Source: Calothrix brevissima NIES-22 (GTDB lineage: Bacteria; Cyanobacteriota; Cyanobacteriia; Cyanobacteriales; Nostocaceae). From it: 64,000 nt of DNA. Positions 8,435 through 17,900 of the stretch are shown piece by piece. The DNA is taken from assembly GCF_002367995.1 (NCBI RefSeq), contig NZ_AP018209.1, forward strand, positions 1 to 64,000, read 5' to 3'. The position numbers and the translations under genes are program-made. Each line of letters begins with the position of its first letter. The first letter of the stretch is position 1. The notes beneath the pieces were generated by a model. It did no database searches, was not told the origin of the DNA, and saw only the letters and a program-made list of their open reading frames with translations.

Positions 8435-8899
8435 ATGCCCAAACCATTAAATCCTAAGTGTCAGTTGTGCGCTAAGTTACCAACTGCTAAAGCAAAGGTA
8501 TTGCATGGAACCCAAGGAGATGGATGTTGGAATCCAAAGGTCTGCCATAATCGGCGCTCATTTTACCGTAGCCGAACTGAAGATAATTCGGGGATTGATT
8601 CGATAGCGGTCGAACCACCAGCTACATATTTTGCTGTGCTGTACTTATACAAAGAGCCGGGAGATAAACCTTTACATGCATTGGGTGCTGAATTGTGGTT
8701 GGGGCAAAAACCGATTTGTCGTCTGGAACCCATTCACTGTTTTGGGCTGACTGCTGGCAAGATTCGCACCTATACAGATAAGGTATTACAAGCATTCGCC
8801 AAGGAATATGGTGTTTCGCTGTATCAATATAAGGATATGTTTGAGATTAGCCCTAGCCACTGTCCAGTGCGTCCTTGTCCGTTACATCCAGAATCATAA
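8435..8899 (+). CDS. Cysteine-containing cyanobacterial hypothetical protein
   Basis: I do not recognise a named family. The start chosen is the ATG at 8435 (MPKPLNPKC), because the longer frame would translate the upstream heptamer repeat. The 154-residue product has CQLC near the N-terminus and CWNPKVCHNRRSFYR at about residues 31-45, which suggests a small zinc site, then a globular part with YFAVLYLYKEPGD. It ends 2 bp before the next gene, so the two are probably cotranscribed. Confidence 0.65.
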   Translation: MPKPLNPKCQLCAKLPTAKAKVLHGTQGDGCWNPKVCHNRRSFYRSRTEDNSGIDSIAVEPPATYFAVLYLYKEPGDKPLHALGAELWLGQKPICRLEPIHCFGLTAGKIRTYTDKVLQAFAKEYGVSLYQYKDMFEISPSHCPVRPCPLHPES

Positions 8900-8901
8900 A
8901 A

Positions 8902-9579
8902 ATGACTACATACCGTCAATTAACGATTTGGGATGTGCTTGATAAGATATCAGTTGCACCACCAAGTTCAACGCTTGCTCCGGTTTGGGAATGTTTGGAT
9001 ACGGAACTCCAGGATTTATCTGTGGAAGCACAGTTAGAAACTGCTGCTGTTGCGTTTAATCAAATTGCAGAGATTCTCAAATCTCGGGCGACGATGCTGT
9101 TGCAGGATGTGCGCGAGATCAATAATCCAGACGGGCCGATTGTGGGCACTGATATCTTTGCTGGGTTAGTGCGAACCACAATGCAGCTGGATTTGGATGA
9201 TTTGATTGAACCTCCCATACCACAGACTTTCAAACCACATGGCCCCCATCAGTTTTCAAATACTAACTCTAAAGGTGATTCGGTGGTAGCGCCTGTGGAG
9301 AAAGAGAAAGTTTTAGAAATGCTCTTAGAAGTCAAGAGTGTAGAAGATGTTCACAAACTGGCGGGTGATGAAGATGTACACAAGTGGCAAAGTGCGATCG
9401 CTTACTACCTTGCAGATATTCAAGATGAAATTTCGCTCCCTCAACTACAAAATGCTTTAAAAATGCCGATTGTTGAGGTATGGCTGGGATTGTTGCTGGG
9501 TGGGTTTACTTTGGAACAGCGTGGAGATTTTTATAATAACCAAAATATTTGGTTGGTTAAAGATAAAGTAAATTTTTAG
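8902..9579 (+). CDS. Hypothetical protein
   Basis: The 225-residue product starts at the ATG at 8902, directly after the preceding stop. The N-terminus (TYRQLTIWDVL) resembles short plasmid proteins of cyanobacteria. Residues 35-85 are predicted helical; the C-terminal half (about 140-215) reads like a compact helical domain with W..AIAYYLADIQDEISLPQL and a hydrophobic WLGLLLGGF. No catalytic motif is visible. The pairing with the cysteine protein upstream points to a shared but unknown task. Confidence 0.6.
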   Translation: MTTYRQLTIWDVLDKISVAPPSSTLAPVWECLDTELQDLSVEAQLETAAVAFNQIAEILKSRATMLLQDVREINNPDGPIVGTDIFAGLVRTTMQLDLDDLIEPPIPQTFKPHGPHQFSNTNSKGDSVVAPVEKEKVLEMLLEVKSVEDVHKLAGDEDVHKWQSAIAYYLADIQDEISLPQLQNALKMPIVEVWLGLLLGGFTLEQRGDFYNNQNIWLVKDKVNF

Positions 9580-9837
9580 CTGAGAAGACGACATATCATA
9601 ATCCTAGCCATCACAGCATACATAAGCTAATCGTAATTTGAATTGCATCATTTTTATGCTGGTAAAAGCTGCAAACCCTATCCCTTGCTCCCTGCCCATG
9701 TGGTCTCAATATACAAATTAAATGCTTAAAAGCTTAGCTGCTTCGCTCATTTGGTGTCAGACACTCATAACTTGCGATCACTCCTTTCTACTCGCTTTTA
9801 GATTTACTTTATTAAATAGCCTCTAAAATAAAATGCT
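9580..9837. other. Intergenic region before membrane protein/Hsp70 pair
   Basis: I see no gene or clear repeat here. It presumably holds the promoter of the membrane protein/Hsp70-like gene pair. Confidence 0.4.
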
Positions 9838-10730
9838 ATGAAAAAGATTAGTATATTTTTTAGTGAAGAACGCAACCAACTCCAGAAAGATATTGAAAGT
9901 ACTACTAGCATTGAGCAGATAGTTAAGCTAATTCAAAATCGACTTGATAATTTGGAAATAATTTACATTAGCGAGCTAAATTTAACTCAAGTCCGTTTAG
10001 CTTCCTTGTTTTTGGATACGTTGCGACAGTCTATTGGGACTTTGACTGCTGCTAACCTCGCTCAAATCCCTTCCACACAGCAAAAGCAAATTACTAACTC
10101 AGCTACAAACTTGAACCCTAACAGAGTAATTTTGAAACTATTAAAGATACTGCTTTATATAGGAATTTTAGCTTGGTTGTTCTATTTAACTCAAACTACA
10201 TCAAGTGCATGGATGGCAATTTTGTTAGTTGCTGTGCTTTTGGGGTTGGAAGTTGTACTGCAACTCGATAAAAACAATCAGGATGATAATCCAACTTCAC
10301 AAGCGCTATTAAACTTACCTCAAGCTGTTCTCCAGGTTAATAGTCAAGTTCTTTTGGACAACCTGGCTGATGCACTTCACACCATTGATCTAGCAATTGC
10401 TAGATTTGATGCAGGAAGTAAACCTGAAGATGATCTTGGTATAGAAGAACTACCAGAGTTATTGGGTTTTCTTCAAAAGCTGATGGGTGCATCATTTCTG
10501 GATAAACCCCAGATGGCGATCGCACTAGCGCAACTTCTACCACAAATTTTAATGGAGCAAGGAATTCGTGCCCAAATTTACCGAGTCAACGAAATTATTT
10601 TGATTTTGAGCCAAGTATCGACCCTGACAGCAAAGATTATGTAACATTAGCACCTGCATTACTAAAAGGAGATCGCTTGTTGCGGCGCGGCAGAGTCATT
10701 GAGCCAGCGTATCCCCAGGCTCAAGATTAG
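9838..10730 (+). pseudogene. Membrane protein with 1-nt frameshift near its 3' end
   Basis: The frame from the ATG at 9838 stops at 10644 after 268 residues. Its last 19 residues look unlike a protein end. In another frame, from about 10592, the same DNA reads YFDFEPSIDPDSKDYVTLAP and continues to a TAG at 10728-10730 with a polar, protein-like sequence. One missing A in the GAAATT at 10591-10596 would join the two into one protein of about 297 residues. The N-terminal part has a cytosolic helical region, two membrane segments (about residues 98-118 and 122-142) and a helical tail. The gene lies 90 bp ahead of the Hsp70-like gene, so it is probably its partner. It could be a real mutation or a sequencing error. 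Confidence 0.65.
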
Positions 10731-10820
10731 CAGATACCAATAATTCACGCATTCGTTCATGAAGAAAGCTAGACATAAACGGTGTCGGCTCATTTTAAAA
10801 AATTGGTAGACAATAAGATT

Positions 10821-12743
10821 ATGGAAATTTTAGAAACAATTGGTTTTGATTTGGGGCATGGAGAAACAGCTGTTGCTAAAGCGATAGTTGAGAGCATCGA
10901 ACCACCCCAGATGCTAGAAATTAATAATAGAAAAAATCAAATTACAGCTCTGGCTTGGCATCCTAAGCTTGGTTATCTAGTGGGAGAACAAGCATTAATT
11001 CAAGCTGGCGTTACCCAATTAACAATTTCTTTCAAGCAAAAACCAAACAACGACCCCAAGTATCAACAGACAATTAGCACTTTTGTTGCTACCTACTACC
11101 GCCTGTTGCAAGAAAGTAAACAAATTGAAGGTGGAGAAAATACTTACTTTTACATTGGTTGTCCTTCTGGATGGTCTCTAAGCGATCGCACAGAATATCA
11201 AAAGCTACTACAATCAGCTGGAATTGACTTGCTCAATGTTGTTCCTGAATCGCGGGCAGCTTTTATGCAAGCCAAAGAAGCCGGGAAACTAGAATATCAA
11301 AAACTACTTTCATCGGTACTAATTGTCGATATTGGTTCTTCAACTACAGATTTTACTTTAGTTAAAAGTTTAGAAGAAATCCCTATAGATTTTGGTAGCA
11401 ATACTTTAGGAGCATCATTAATTGATCGAGCTATTTTTGAGCGCACTTTAGCTAAACATGAGCAAAAAGCATTATTAGAAAAAATATTTGCAGAATATCC
11501 CCATCACCAAGCGCGTTGTGAACTCGCTTGTCGTAAAACTAAAGAAAATTACTTTTCTAATGAACAGCTATATAGCGATGCTCAATCCTTTGCCCGTGGC
11601 TTTGAGTCTATCAATGAGCAAATCTATTTTCTTCCCCAAGTTAACCAATTAATTATGGCAGAGATATTGCATCAACCTTTGCCAGAACTAGGGCAAAAAA
11701 GTTGGATACAATCATTTCGCGATGCAGTCTTAGAAGCGAAAAAGCAGCTAGATAAACAAGGAATTGTACCCAAAATTTTGCTGATGACTGGTGGCGCATC
11801 TCGGATGAAATTTACACACCAAATCTGTCAAGAAATCTTTCCCGAACCAGAAACCCTCCTCCGCCCAGATCCTGAACCAGAACGTTGTATTGCCTTGGGT
11901 TTAGCGCGTGTAGGTAGATGGGATTTGCGTGCTACTGCTTTTCAACAAGAAGTTAGCAAACTCGTAGAATCAAACAAGATTAAAGAACTGATTGCTAGGC
12001 GGATTCCCGAGTTAGTTGAATTATTAACTCAGCCACTAACAGATAATTTGATTGAAAATGCAGTTCGACCAGGAGTAAAAGACTGGCGTCAAAATAAAAT
12101 CAGGACTTTAGCCGATTTAGAAACCTCAATTAAAAATCAGGCAGAACAGTGGCTACAAGGTGATATCGCCCAGCAGATAATTAATAATCAATGCATTAAT
12201 TGGTTTAACAATCAAATTCAACCAGACTTAGCTGCCCAAACAGATCCAATATGCCGCAAGTTTCAAATACCCAGAAGTAGTTTAAGATTTGAGGATAGCA
12301 TTGACCCAAATTTTGTTAACCCAGAACTAACAATTGGTGATGCTATTCTTGCCGACACAGTAGCATTTATTGTCAACATTGTAATTGGTGGGGGTACTCT
12401 TGGTAGCATCATTACTTTGATACTAACCGGACATTTTACCTGGCCTATCGTCTTAGTATATGGTGCTTCGGTGATGGCTGCAGGAATGCAGCTAAATCGT
12501 AAAGGTGTTCAAGAAGCAATCAAGACTAATGTTGATGTTCCAGGTTGGCTACGTCCTAGTTTCTTGAGTGATAAAAAAATTGATGATATGTGCCAGCAAA
12601 TTAAGCCGGAGTTAGAGAAAGCACTGCGAGAACAACTAACAGCAAATCAGGAGGCTTTTAACGAACTCATTACCAAAGTTGAGCAAGGGCTAGAAAAAGC
12701 TCTTGTCTCGAAAGTTCAGGAGGCAATAATTCTGATCCAATAG
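10821..12743 (+). CDS. Hsp70-like actin-fold ATPase with C-terminal membrane segment
   Basis: The 640-residue protein starts at the ATG at 10821 (MEILETIGFDLGHGETAV); a GTG at 10782 would add 13 unlikely residues. It has the Hsp70/actin phosphate loops: IGFDLGHGE (about 7-15), VDIGSSTTDF (about 170-179) and MTGGASRMK (about 321-329). After residue about 400 it is not a DnaK substrate domain. It is helical, with a hydrophobic stretch at about 512-560 that could enter the membrane. Related Hsp70-family proteins occur in cyanobacteria with unknown roles. The upstream membrane protein is the likely partner. The chaperone activity is not shown. Confidence 0.8.
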   Translation: MEILETIGFDLGHGETAVAKAIVESIEPPQMLEINNRKNQITALAWHPKLGYLVGEQALIQAGVTQLTISFKQKPNNDPKYQQTISTFVATYYRLLQESKQIEGGENTYFYIGCPSGWSLSDRTEYQKLLQSAGIDLLNVVPESRAAFMQAKEAGKLEYQKLLSSVLIVDIGSSTTDFTLVKSLEEIPIDFGSNTLGASLIDRAIFERTLAKHEQKALLEKIFAEYPHHQARCELACRKTKENYFSNEQLYSDAQSFARGFESINEQIYFLPQVNQLIMAEILHQPLPELGQKSWIQSFRDAVLEAKKQLDKQGIVPKILLMTGGASRMKFTHQICQEIFPEPETLLRPDPEPERCIALGLARVGRWDLRATAFQQEVSKLVESNKIKELIARRIPELVELLTQPLTDNLIENAVRPGVKDWRQNKIRTLADLETSIKNQAEQWLQGDIAQQIINNQCINWFNNQIQPDLAAQTDPICRKFQIPRSSLRFEDSIDPNFVNPELTIGDAILADTVAFIVNIVIGGGTLGSIITLILTGHFTWPIVLVYGASVMAAGMQLNRKGVQEAIKTNVDVPGWLRPSFLSDKKIDDMCQQIKPELEKALREQLTANQEAFNELITKVEQGLEKALVSKVQEAIILIQ

Positions 12744-12839
12744 TGGAATTGAGGCGGGAAAGTAGCATTACTTCTGTAGCATGATAATCAAAGCCGTTTT
12801 GAATAGCTAAAATGGACAATAAAAAAGTATTGTAAGGTC

Positions 12840-12876
12840 TACAGACAGTGTCATAATACCCAGTAAACTGTCTGTA
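12840..12876. promoter_or_regulatory. Inverted repeat upstream of the RHH gene (probable operator)
   Basis: The perfect 10-bp arms TACAGACAGT (12840-12849) and ACTGTCTGTA (12867-12876) are 17 bp apart and lie 24 bp before the ATG of the ribbon-helix-helix gene. Placement suggests autoregulation (inference). Confidence 0.6.
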
Positions 12877-12900
12877 CTAGAGTATATAAGTAGTGTAGAC

Positions 12901-13482
12901 ATGGCTGCTATGGAACGCGAATCAATTAACTTTAAACTTCCCAAAACCTTAACTCAAGCACTCCGCACTACTGCACGAGAACGTCATACCACTGCTACCG
13001 ATTTAGTTATCCAGGGTTTGTATCATGTCCTGGGGCCAACTCCTGGTACAGAAGTGAGTGTAGAAACTCGTCTACACAATCTAGAAGCTCAATTGAGTGC
13101 GCTCGCCAATCGGCAAGAAGTTAGTATAGAATCTGGTGTAGAAACTAGCTTACAACAAAGACTTTCACTGTTAGAGCAAAAAACCGAAGCAATTGCCCAA
13201 CGCTTAGCAAAAATAGAAGGAGCAATCTCTGTCCTCTCTGGGCGCTCATATCCAAGCTCTAAGCGCAAATCAAATAATTACCACCCGCCACAACTAGAAC
13301 TTCAAGCATTACCAGCCCAAAACTTAGCCTCAAGACTAGGTTTAACAGCGTCATATCTTGTAGACCACTTTGAAAAACTTTCCACCAAAGATTTCATCAG
13401 TTGGACTCGTAACCGCGACCCAAGAAGTATTGGCTGGGAGTTCCACCCAGAAGACGGTCTGTACCATCCAATACAGCAATAG
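12901..13482 (+). CDS. Ribbon-helix-helix / coiled-coil DNA-binding protein
   Basis: The 193-residue protein has an N-terminal ribbon-helix-helix motif (ESINFKLPKTLTQALRTTAR, about residues 5-24, then a helix to about 45). A predicted coiled coil follows (about 60-115, with LEQKTEAIAQRLAKIEG). The C-terminal domain (about 130-193) resembles a small helix-turn-helix with LASRLGLTASYLVDHFEKLS, then WTRNRDP..IGWEF. Two DNA-binding ends joined by a coiled coil would suit a plasmid regulator or partition adaptor. It converges on the recombinase gene with 1 bp between stops. An alternative start is the ATG at 12910. The family name is not known to me. Confidence 0.7.
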   Translation: MAAMERESINFKLPKTLTQALRTTARERHTTATDLVIQGLYHVLGPTPGTEVSVETRLHNLEAQLSALANRQEVSIESGVETSLQQRLSLLEQKTEAIAQRLAKIEGAISVLSGRSYPSSKRKSNNYHPPQLELQALPAQNLASRLGLTASYLVDHFEKLSTKDFISWTRNRDPRSIGWEFHPEDGLYHPIQQ

Positions 13483-13483
13483 T

Positions 13484-14413
13484 TTATACATCCATCAGCT
13501 TCAAAGCACTGCTATCACTTGGTCTAGCCTTGAGATAGCGGTCAGTCACCGCCAAATTGGCATGACCCAAAGTTTCCTTCACCAGTACCGGATTAGTTCC
13601 CCGCTCAATCGCATGAGAACCATGAGCATGACGCAACCAGTGAACTGAAACCTTTTCACTCAGCCCAGCAGCTTCTGCTATCTCCTTAATAATCGGGTGT
13701 AGATTTTGACGGTCGAGATGCCCTCCCTTCTGACTCGCAAACACTGGATCTGTCGCTAGTGCATTTCCCTTAAACTCCATCAACTCCACCCATAGCTTCG
13801 ACTTAATCAGAATAGTCCGGTTTTTACTGCCCTTGGCTTTGCGAACATAAACCTGACCACTATCTCCGCGTGGACTCAAATCTCCCCAAGTTAACTGACA
13901 CAACTCATTAGCCCGTAACCCCGCCTGATACAACAGCTTAACGATCAACAAATTTCGACGCGCCGTGTATTGCCTTTTCGGCGTCTTCACTTGTTCCAAT
14001 TTTTTCTGAGCCATCCGCACCAACAACTTAATATCTGCCTCATCCAAATAGCGTTCATTGATTGCGTCTGGCATTTCATTGAGCTTGAGTGCCATACCAA
14101 CATTGAAAGGTAAATAACCAATTTTATGAGCAAAAGAAATCAAACTTTTAGCCGCCGCCAAATACATCCGTCTGGTACTTTCCGCTTGACCCTGAAATTG
14201 AGTTGCGTATTCCACCAAATCTTCATAGGTTACCTTGTTGAGAGGTTTCCGCAAAAACACCAAAAATCGCTTCGTATAACGCTGGTAAGCCTGCACAGAT
14301 GACTCTGCCTTTCCTTCCAACCATAAAGCAATCAACTTCGCCTCCCCTTGCCTGGGAGATAGAGTAGCGATCGCCTGACGATAGTTGTTCACATGCACCA
14401 GCGACAGAGCCAT
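13484..14413 (-). CDS. Tyrosine recombinase (XerC/D-like integrase)
   Basis: With the start at the ATG at 14413 (MALSLVHVNN) the protein has 309 residues. It shows a SAM-like N-terminal domain (about 25-105) and the full active site: R167 (GLRANE), K194 (KGSKNR), H258xxR261 (VHWLRHAHG), H284 (GHA) and Y293 (DRYL). It should be catalytically competent. It lies between the RHH regulator and the replication gene, a position that suits plasmid multimer resolution. An upstream start at 14443 would add 10 residues. Confidence 0.88.
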   Translation of the reverse strand: MALSLVHVNNYRQAIATLSPRQGEAKLIALWLEGKAESSVQAYQRYTKRFLVFLRKPLNKVTYEDLVEYATQFQGQAESTRRMYLAAAKSLISFAHKIGYLPFNVGMALKLNEMPDAINERYLDEADIKLLVRMAQKKLEQVKTPKRQYTARRNLLIVKLLYQAGLRANELCQLTWGDLSPRGDSGQVYVRKAKGSKNRTILIKSKLWVELMEFKGNALATDPVFASQKGGHLDRQNLHPIIKEIAEAAGLSEKVSVHWLRHAHGSHAIERGTNPVLVKETLGHANLAVTDRYLKARPSDSSALKLMDV

Positions 14414-14443
14414 TTGTTTTACTCTCAAATTTATCAGACACAA

Positions 14444-14854
14444 CTTAATTTTTGTCTGCTTTTATAAGGTCTGATTTTTATTATCTCTTAATACAGGTAC
14501 TTGGGATACATCTATCTTATTTATTAAGTAATGTTAAAGCAGCACTTACTTAAGTATTTAATGCTTTAAATGCTAAGTTATATACTTAATTATTCTGGCA
14601 CAAATGCTTTTGTTGTACTTAAATCCTCAAGATATAGGCGATCGCGTTGCGCCCTTGCGAACAGTACTGGAAAGATACATCGAAAAAGAAATGCTAGACA
14701 AGCTCGGCGGTGGCAGAGCGATCGCCTTAAAGAGCAATAAGTTAACTCAGAATGCGATTTGGAATTTTGCTACGATTTTCCCTAGATTCCGCCTTTCACT
14801 CTGATGCGAAAAAGTGAAGCACCGTGCTGATAACAAGGCAACTTCAAGAGGAAA
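14444..14854. other. AT-rich intergenic region between integrase and rep
   Basis: 14500-14600 is AT-rich with repeated TTAAGTA-like words (TACTTAAGTATTTAATGC and similar). This could be a recombination or unwinding site. I do not accept the 66-residue frame at 14604 as a gene. Two HIP1-like octamers lie at about 14640 and 14720. Confidence 0.4.
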
Positions 14855-14917
14855 GGCAATACGGGAGCAGATGAGAATTTATCAACAGCGATGAGTGCTA
14901 TAAGCTCCCGTATTGCC
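14855..14917. terminator. Long-stem hairpin just downstream of rep
   Basis: A perfect 14-bp inverted repeat (GGCAATACGGGAGC at 14855-14868, GCTCCCGTATTGCC at 14904-14917) encloses 35 bases. It begins 5 bp after the rep stop on the minus strand and is followed there by a short T-rich stretch. A terminator or mRNA-stabilising hairpin is likely. Confidence 0.6.
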
Positions 14918-14921
14918 GACT

Positions 14922-17900
14922 TTATCCTTCCATTGGCAAAACCTCCTCATCTAGCAAGGTGTAAAATTCTCTTACAGCAGTATGAAGTTGGCACAGTTCA
15001 TGAGGATATCTCGCTTCACACTCCAACACAGTCTCCCAGCGCAAAACTCCACTCCATCGCTGGAGAATGACTTTAATTGCGTCCACTCCTTGAGCAACAA
15101 CAGAGCGAAGCATTTCTACACAATGGAGTAGGGTAGTGGGGTCAGTAGGAGGTGGGTCAAAATCCGTAGTATCCCCCCCTTGATGAGGGGAGTTACCTAT
15201 ACATTCTTGGGGGGGGGTGGATACGGGCTGTTGTTTTCGCTCTACAGCAGATGGAAACTGCACGATCGCCTGTAATGAAGTGGGAGTTTTGCCAACAGAA
15301 CTTGTATTCGACTCATTAAAGGTACGTCCTTGTTGACGGTGAGCAATTACATGAAAAGCAAATTCTAATTCCTCTAGTGAAAGTGAGTAAATTTTCACTT
15401 GTTGACCGCGTGGCCCCTGTTTGCGACAGGATAACTTGAGTCCCAGCTGCTCAACTAAAATAGCTAGTAACCAAATGGGTTCACAGTCCCTTGGGACGGT
15501 AAAACCAAGAATTGCTTTAATGTGAGCAGCACAATGAAAGGCAATCTCCCTCATATTCAGTAAGTCTGGGTCGGTAGCCGTCATCTCGCCCCCGGCTATC
15601 AATCGTTGAAGAATGTGATGTAAACCCAAATTGAAGCGGGCCAGCCATCGCGCTGAATAATTCCCCCAGTCGATGCATAAAGGTAATTTTTCGCGTTCGG
15701 TGCGGTCTTTATCTGTGACAATTTTTGGTGGTGCTGGATATTGTCTCCCCGTTTTAGGGTCAACAATTGAATCGAATGGTGCTTCTAAAATTGCTTCTAA
15801 GTCAGCAAGCGCTCCAATTAACCGACCACCCGCATCTTTTTCAACGAGTTGGGGGGTGACCTCCATACCGTAAGCTGACCGAATACGATACTTCTCGCAC
15901 TCAAAAACTTCTTCTGGTGGCAAGTAATCTTTGCTCTTACGCTGACGATACTCAGTTGCTGTAATATTATTAGCCCTGGTAACAGCCAAATTATAAGCAG
16001 TATCCAAAGCTGCGGCAGATTTTTTCAAATTTTCCAGGGAAAGCAGATCGTCATCACTCCCTACTGAGATAAATGTATTGCCCATCTCTGACAGCAGCGA
16101 GCGCAAATCATCACGCAGATTATTGATAGACTGGTTGCGGTTGGCCAAAATTTGGCAGTAAGCCTCTAGCGCCCAATCTTTCTCTGCACCCCGCTTACCA
16201 GTTTGACGGTCAATTCGCAGTAAGAAAGCCGTCATTTCGTTTGTTTGCAGTAAGCGTTCTTTAATTTTGGCGGCGTTAGTGTCTTTGTAGCCAAAGGGAG
16301 GGCGCTTTGCCACCCAAACGTGAAATGGAACTTTCGGGCGATAGCGAAACAGCTGTTGGGCACACTCAGTTGCGGTTTGGGAAACTCCATGAAACGCACC
16401 AAAAACCAAATCAAAATGATATTGGGCAATGTCTACTCCAGTCCCGAGGCTGGGAGAGGTCAGTAAAGCATCGAGGTTTTTGACGGCGTTGGTAATATCT
16501 TTGATGAAAGCAATGTTTTCTTCAGATCCGGAGTTGTCGGAATGGATAGACCAGATGCGTAGCTGATTTTTGAAGCAGGGAAGATTTTGCACCTCAGCGC
16601 TGTTGTCGTCTTTTGAGCGGATTTGCACTGTGAGTGACTGTTCAAGTTTTTTAATAAAGCGCTTCGAGTCAGAAACTACCATAATTTTTTGCCCACTCAT
16701 CAGGGCTGCTGAAATCTGAGCAACTAGGGCGCTGGAATTATTACCTTCATACCAGTAAATAGTCCGCTCTCCATTTCGCCATTCGTTTTTGATGATGTAA
16801 GGGATTTCTGGTTGCGGTCGCATTGCTCGGAAAAAATCGATGGTAACGTCGTCCATGTGAGCATCAGCTATGACAACCAGTGGTGCATTGTATACTATAT
16901 ATTCCAGTACTTCTATTATTGCGGCGCGATGTTCTTTGCAAGTGTTACTGTGCAAAAGGTGTGTGAGGTATTGGCAAGCTTCATCAATAAAGATGCAGCC
17001 GTAGGTGAGGGCTTGAGTGTTGAGCTTATGCAAGCTATCAATAGTAATGCTCAAAGCAGTAGCTTGAGCTAAACCTACGTAACCTAATTCTGAGTACATG
17101 GCAGTTTCTAAGCGCAGAGCCAGATTTTTCAGCAGGTTAACGCGATGTCCGTTGTTGAGGAATCTTGCTTTTGGATTTTGGTTACGCCACCAGCGCATGA
17201 GTTCAGTTTTACCTGTACCCATATCACTCCACAAAACCACAAGCCCTGATTGAGGAAAGCGAAAAGATGCTCTGCTCTTGGAAGGATATTGGGCACAGGT
17301 GAGAGAATTGCGGTAATTTTCGACTAGGTTTTCGGAGTCATGTCTTGGGGTTGCTGCACAGCTAACTTCGTGTGATTCAGCTTTTGGAGTCATGTCTTGG
17401 GGTTGCTGTAAAGCTAATCGTGTCTGACTCCCCTGTTTTAGGGACTGAGGTGGACAATGAGAATTAACCTTGGGGGTGAACAATTGTGCTGTTGCTTCCT
17501 CATCAAAATTGGCAATCTCCAAAGCTTGGGTGAGATATTTGATATTGACTGTCACATCTGGTTTATATTTGCTCAGTCCCCATTTTCTAGCATGATACGA
17601 GCGCCGATAATCAGCCAGTGTTTTGGCATCATCAATGATTGCCAATAGCAGTGCTAAAGCATCCTTACCCCTAGAGACCACAAAATCATCAACACCTTTT
17701 TCTGGCCCTGGTAATAGTGCCACTTCAGTTGTGCAACCGTATGCTTCAATTGCTTTACCAGTGCGAACTGTTGCTTGAAAAACTGACCAGCGGGTCGAAG
17801 CTTTTGTTTCATAATCGAAGAGAATAATAAACTTGCGCCCGCTCCCTGCCAAGGGTACTAAGTCTGGGTGTAAACGTTCATCAAAATCCTGCTGTCCCAC

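Noticed and set aside
10821-12743. ParM-type segregation ATPase
   Set aside because: The phosphate motifs and length fit Hsp70-like proteins, and no ParR or centromere repeats lie next to it. The 42276 gene fits ParM better.
14604-14804. 66-residue reading frame as a gene
   Set aside because: It has no ribosome site or family resemblance, and overlaps HIP1-like octamers and AT-rich DNA between genes.
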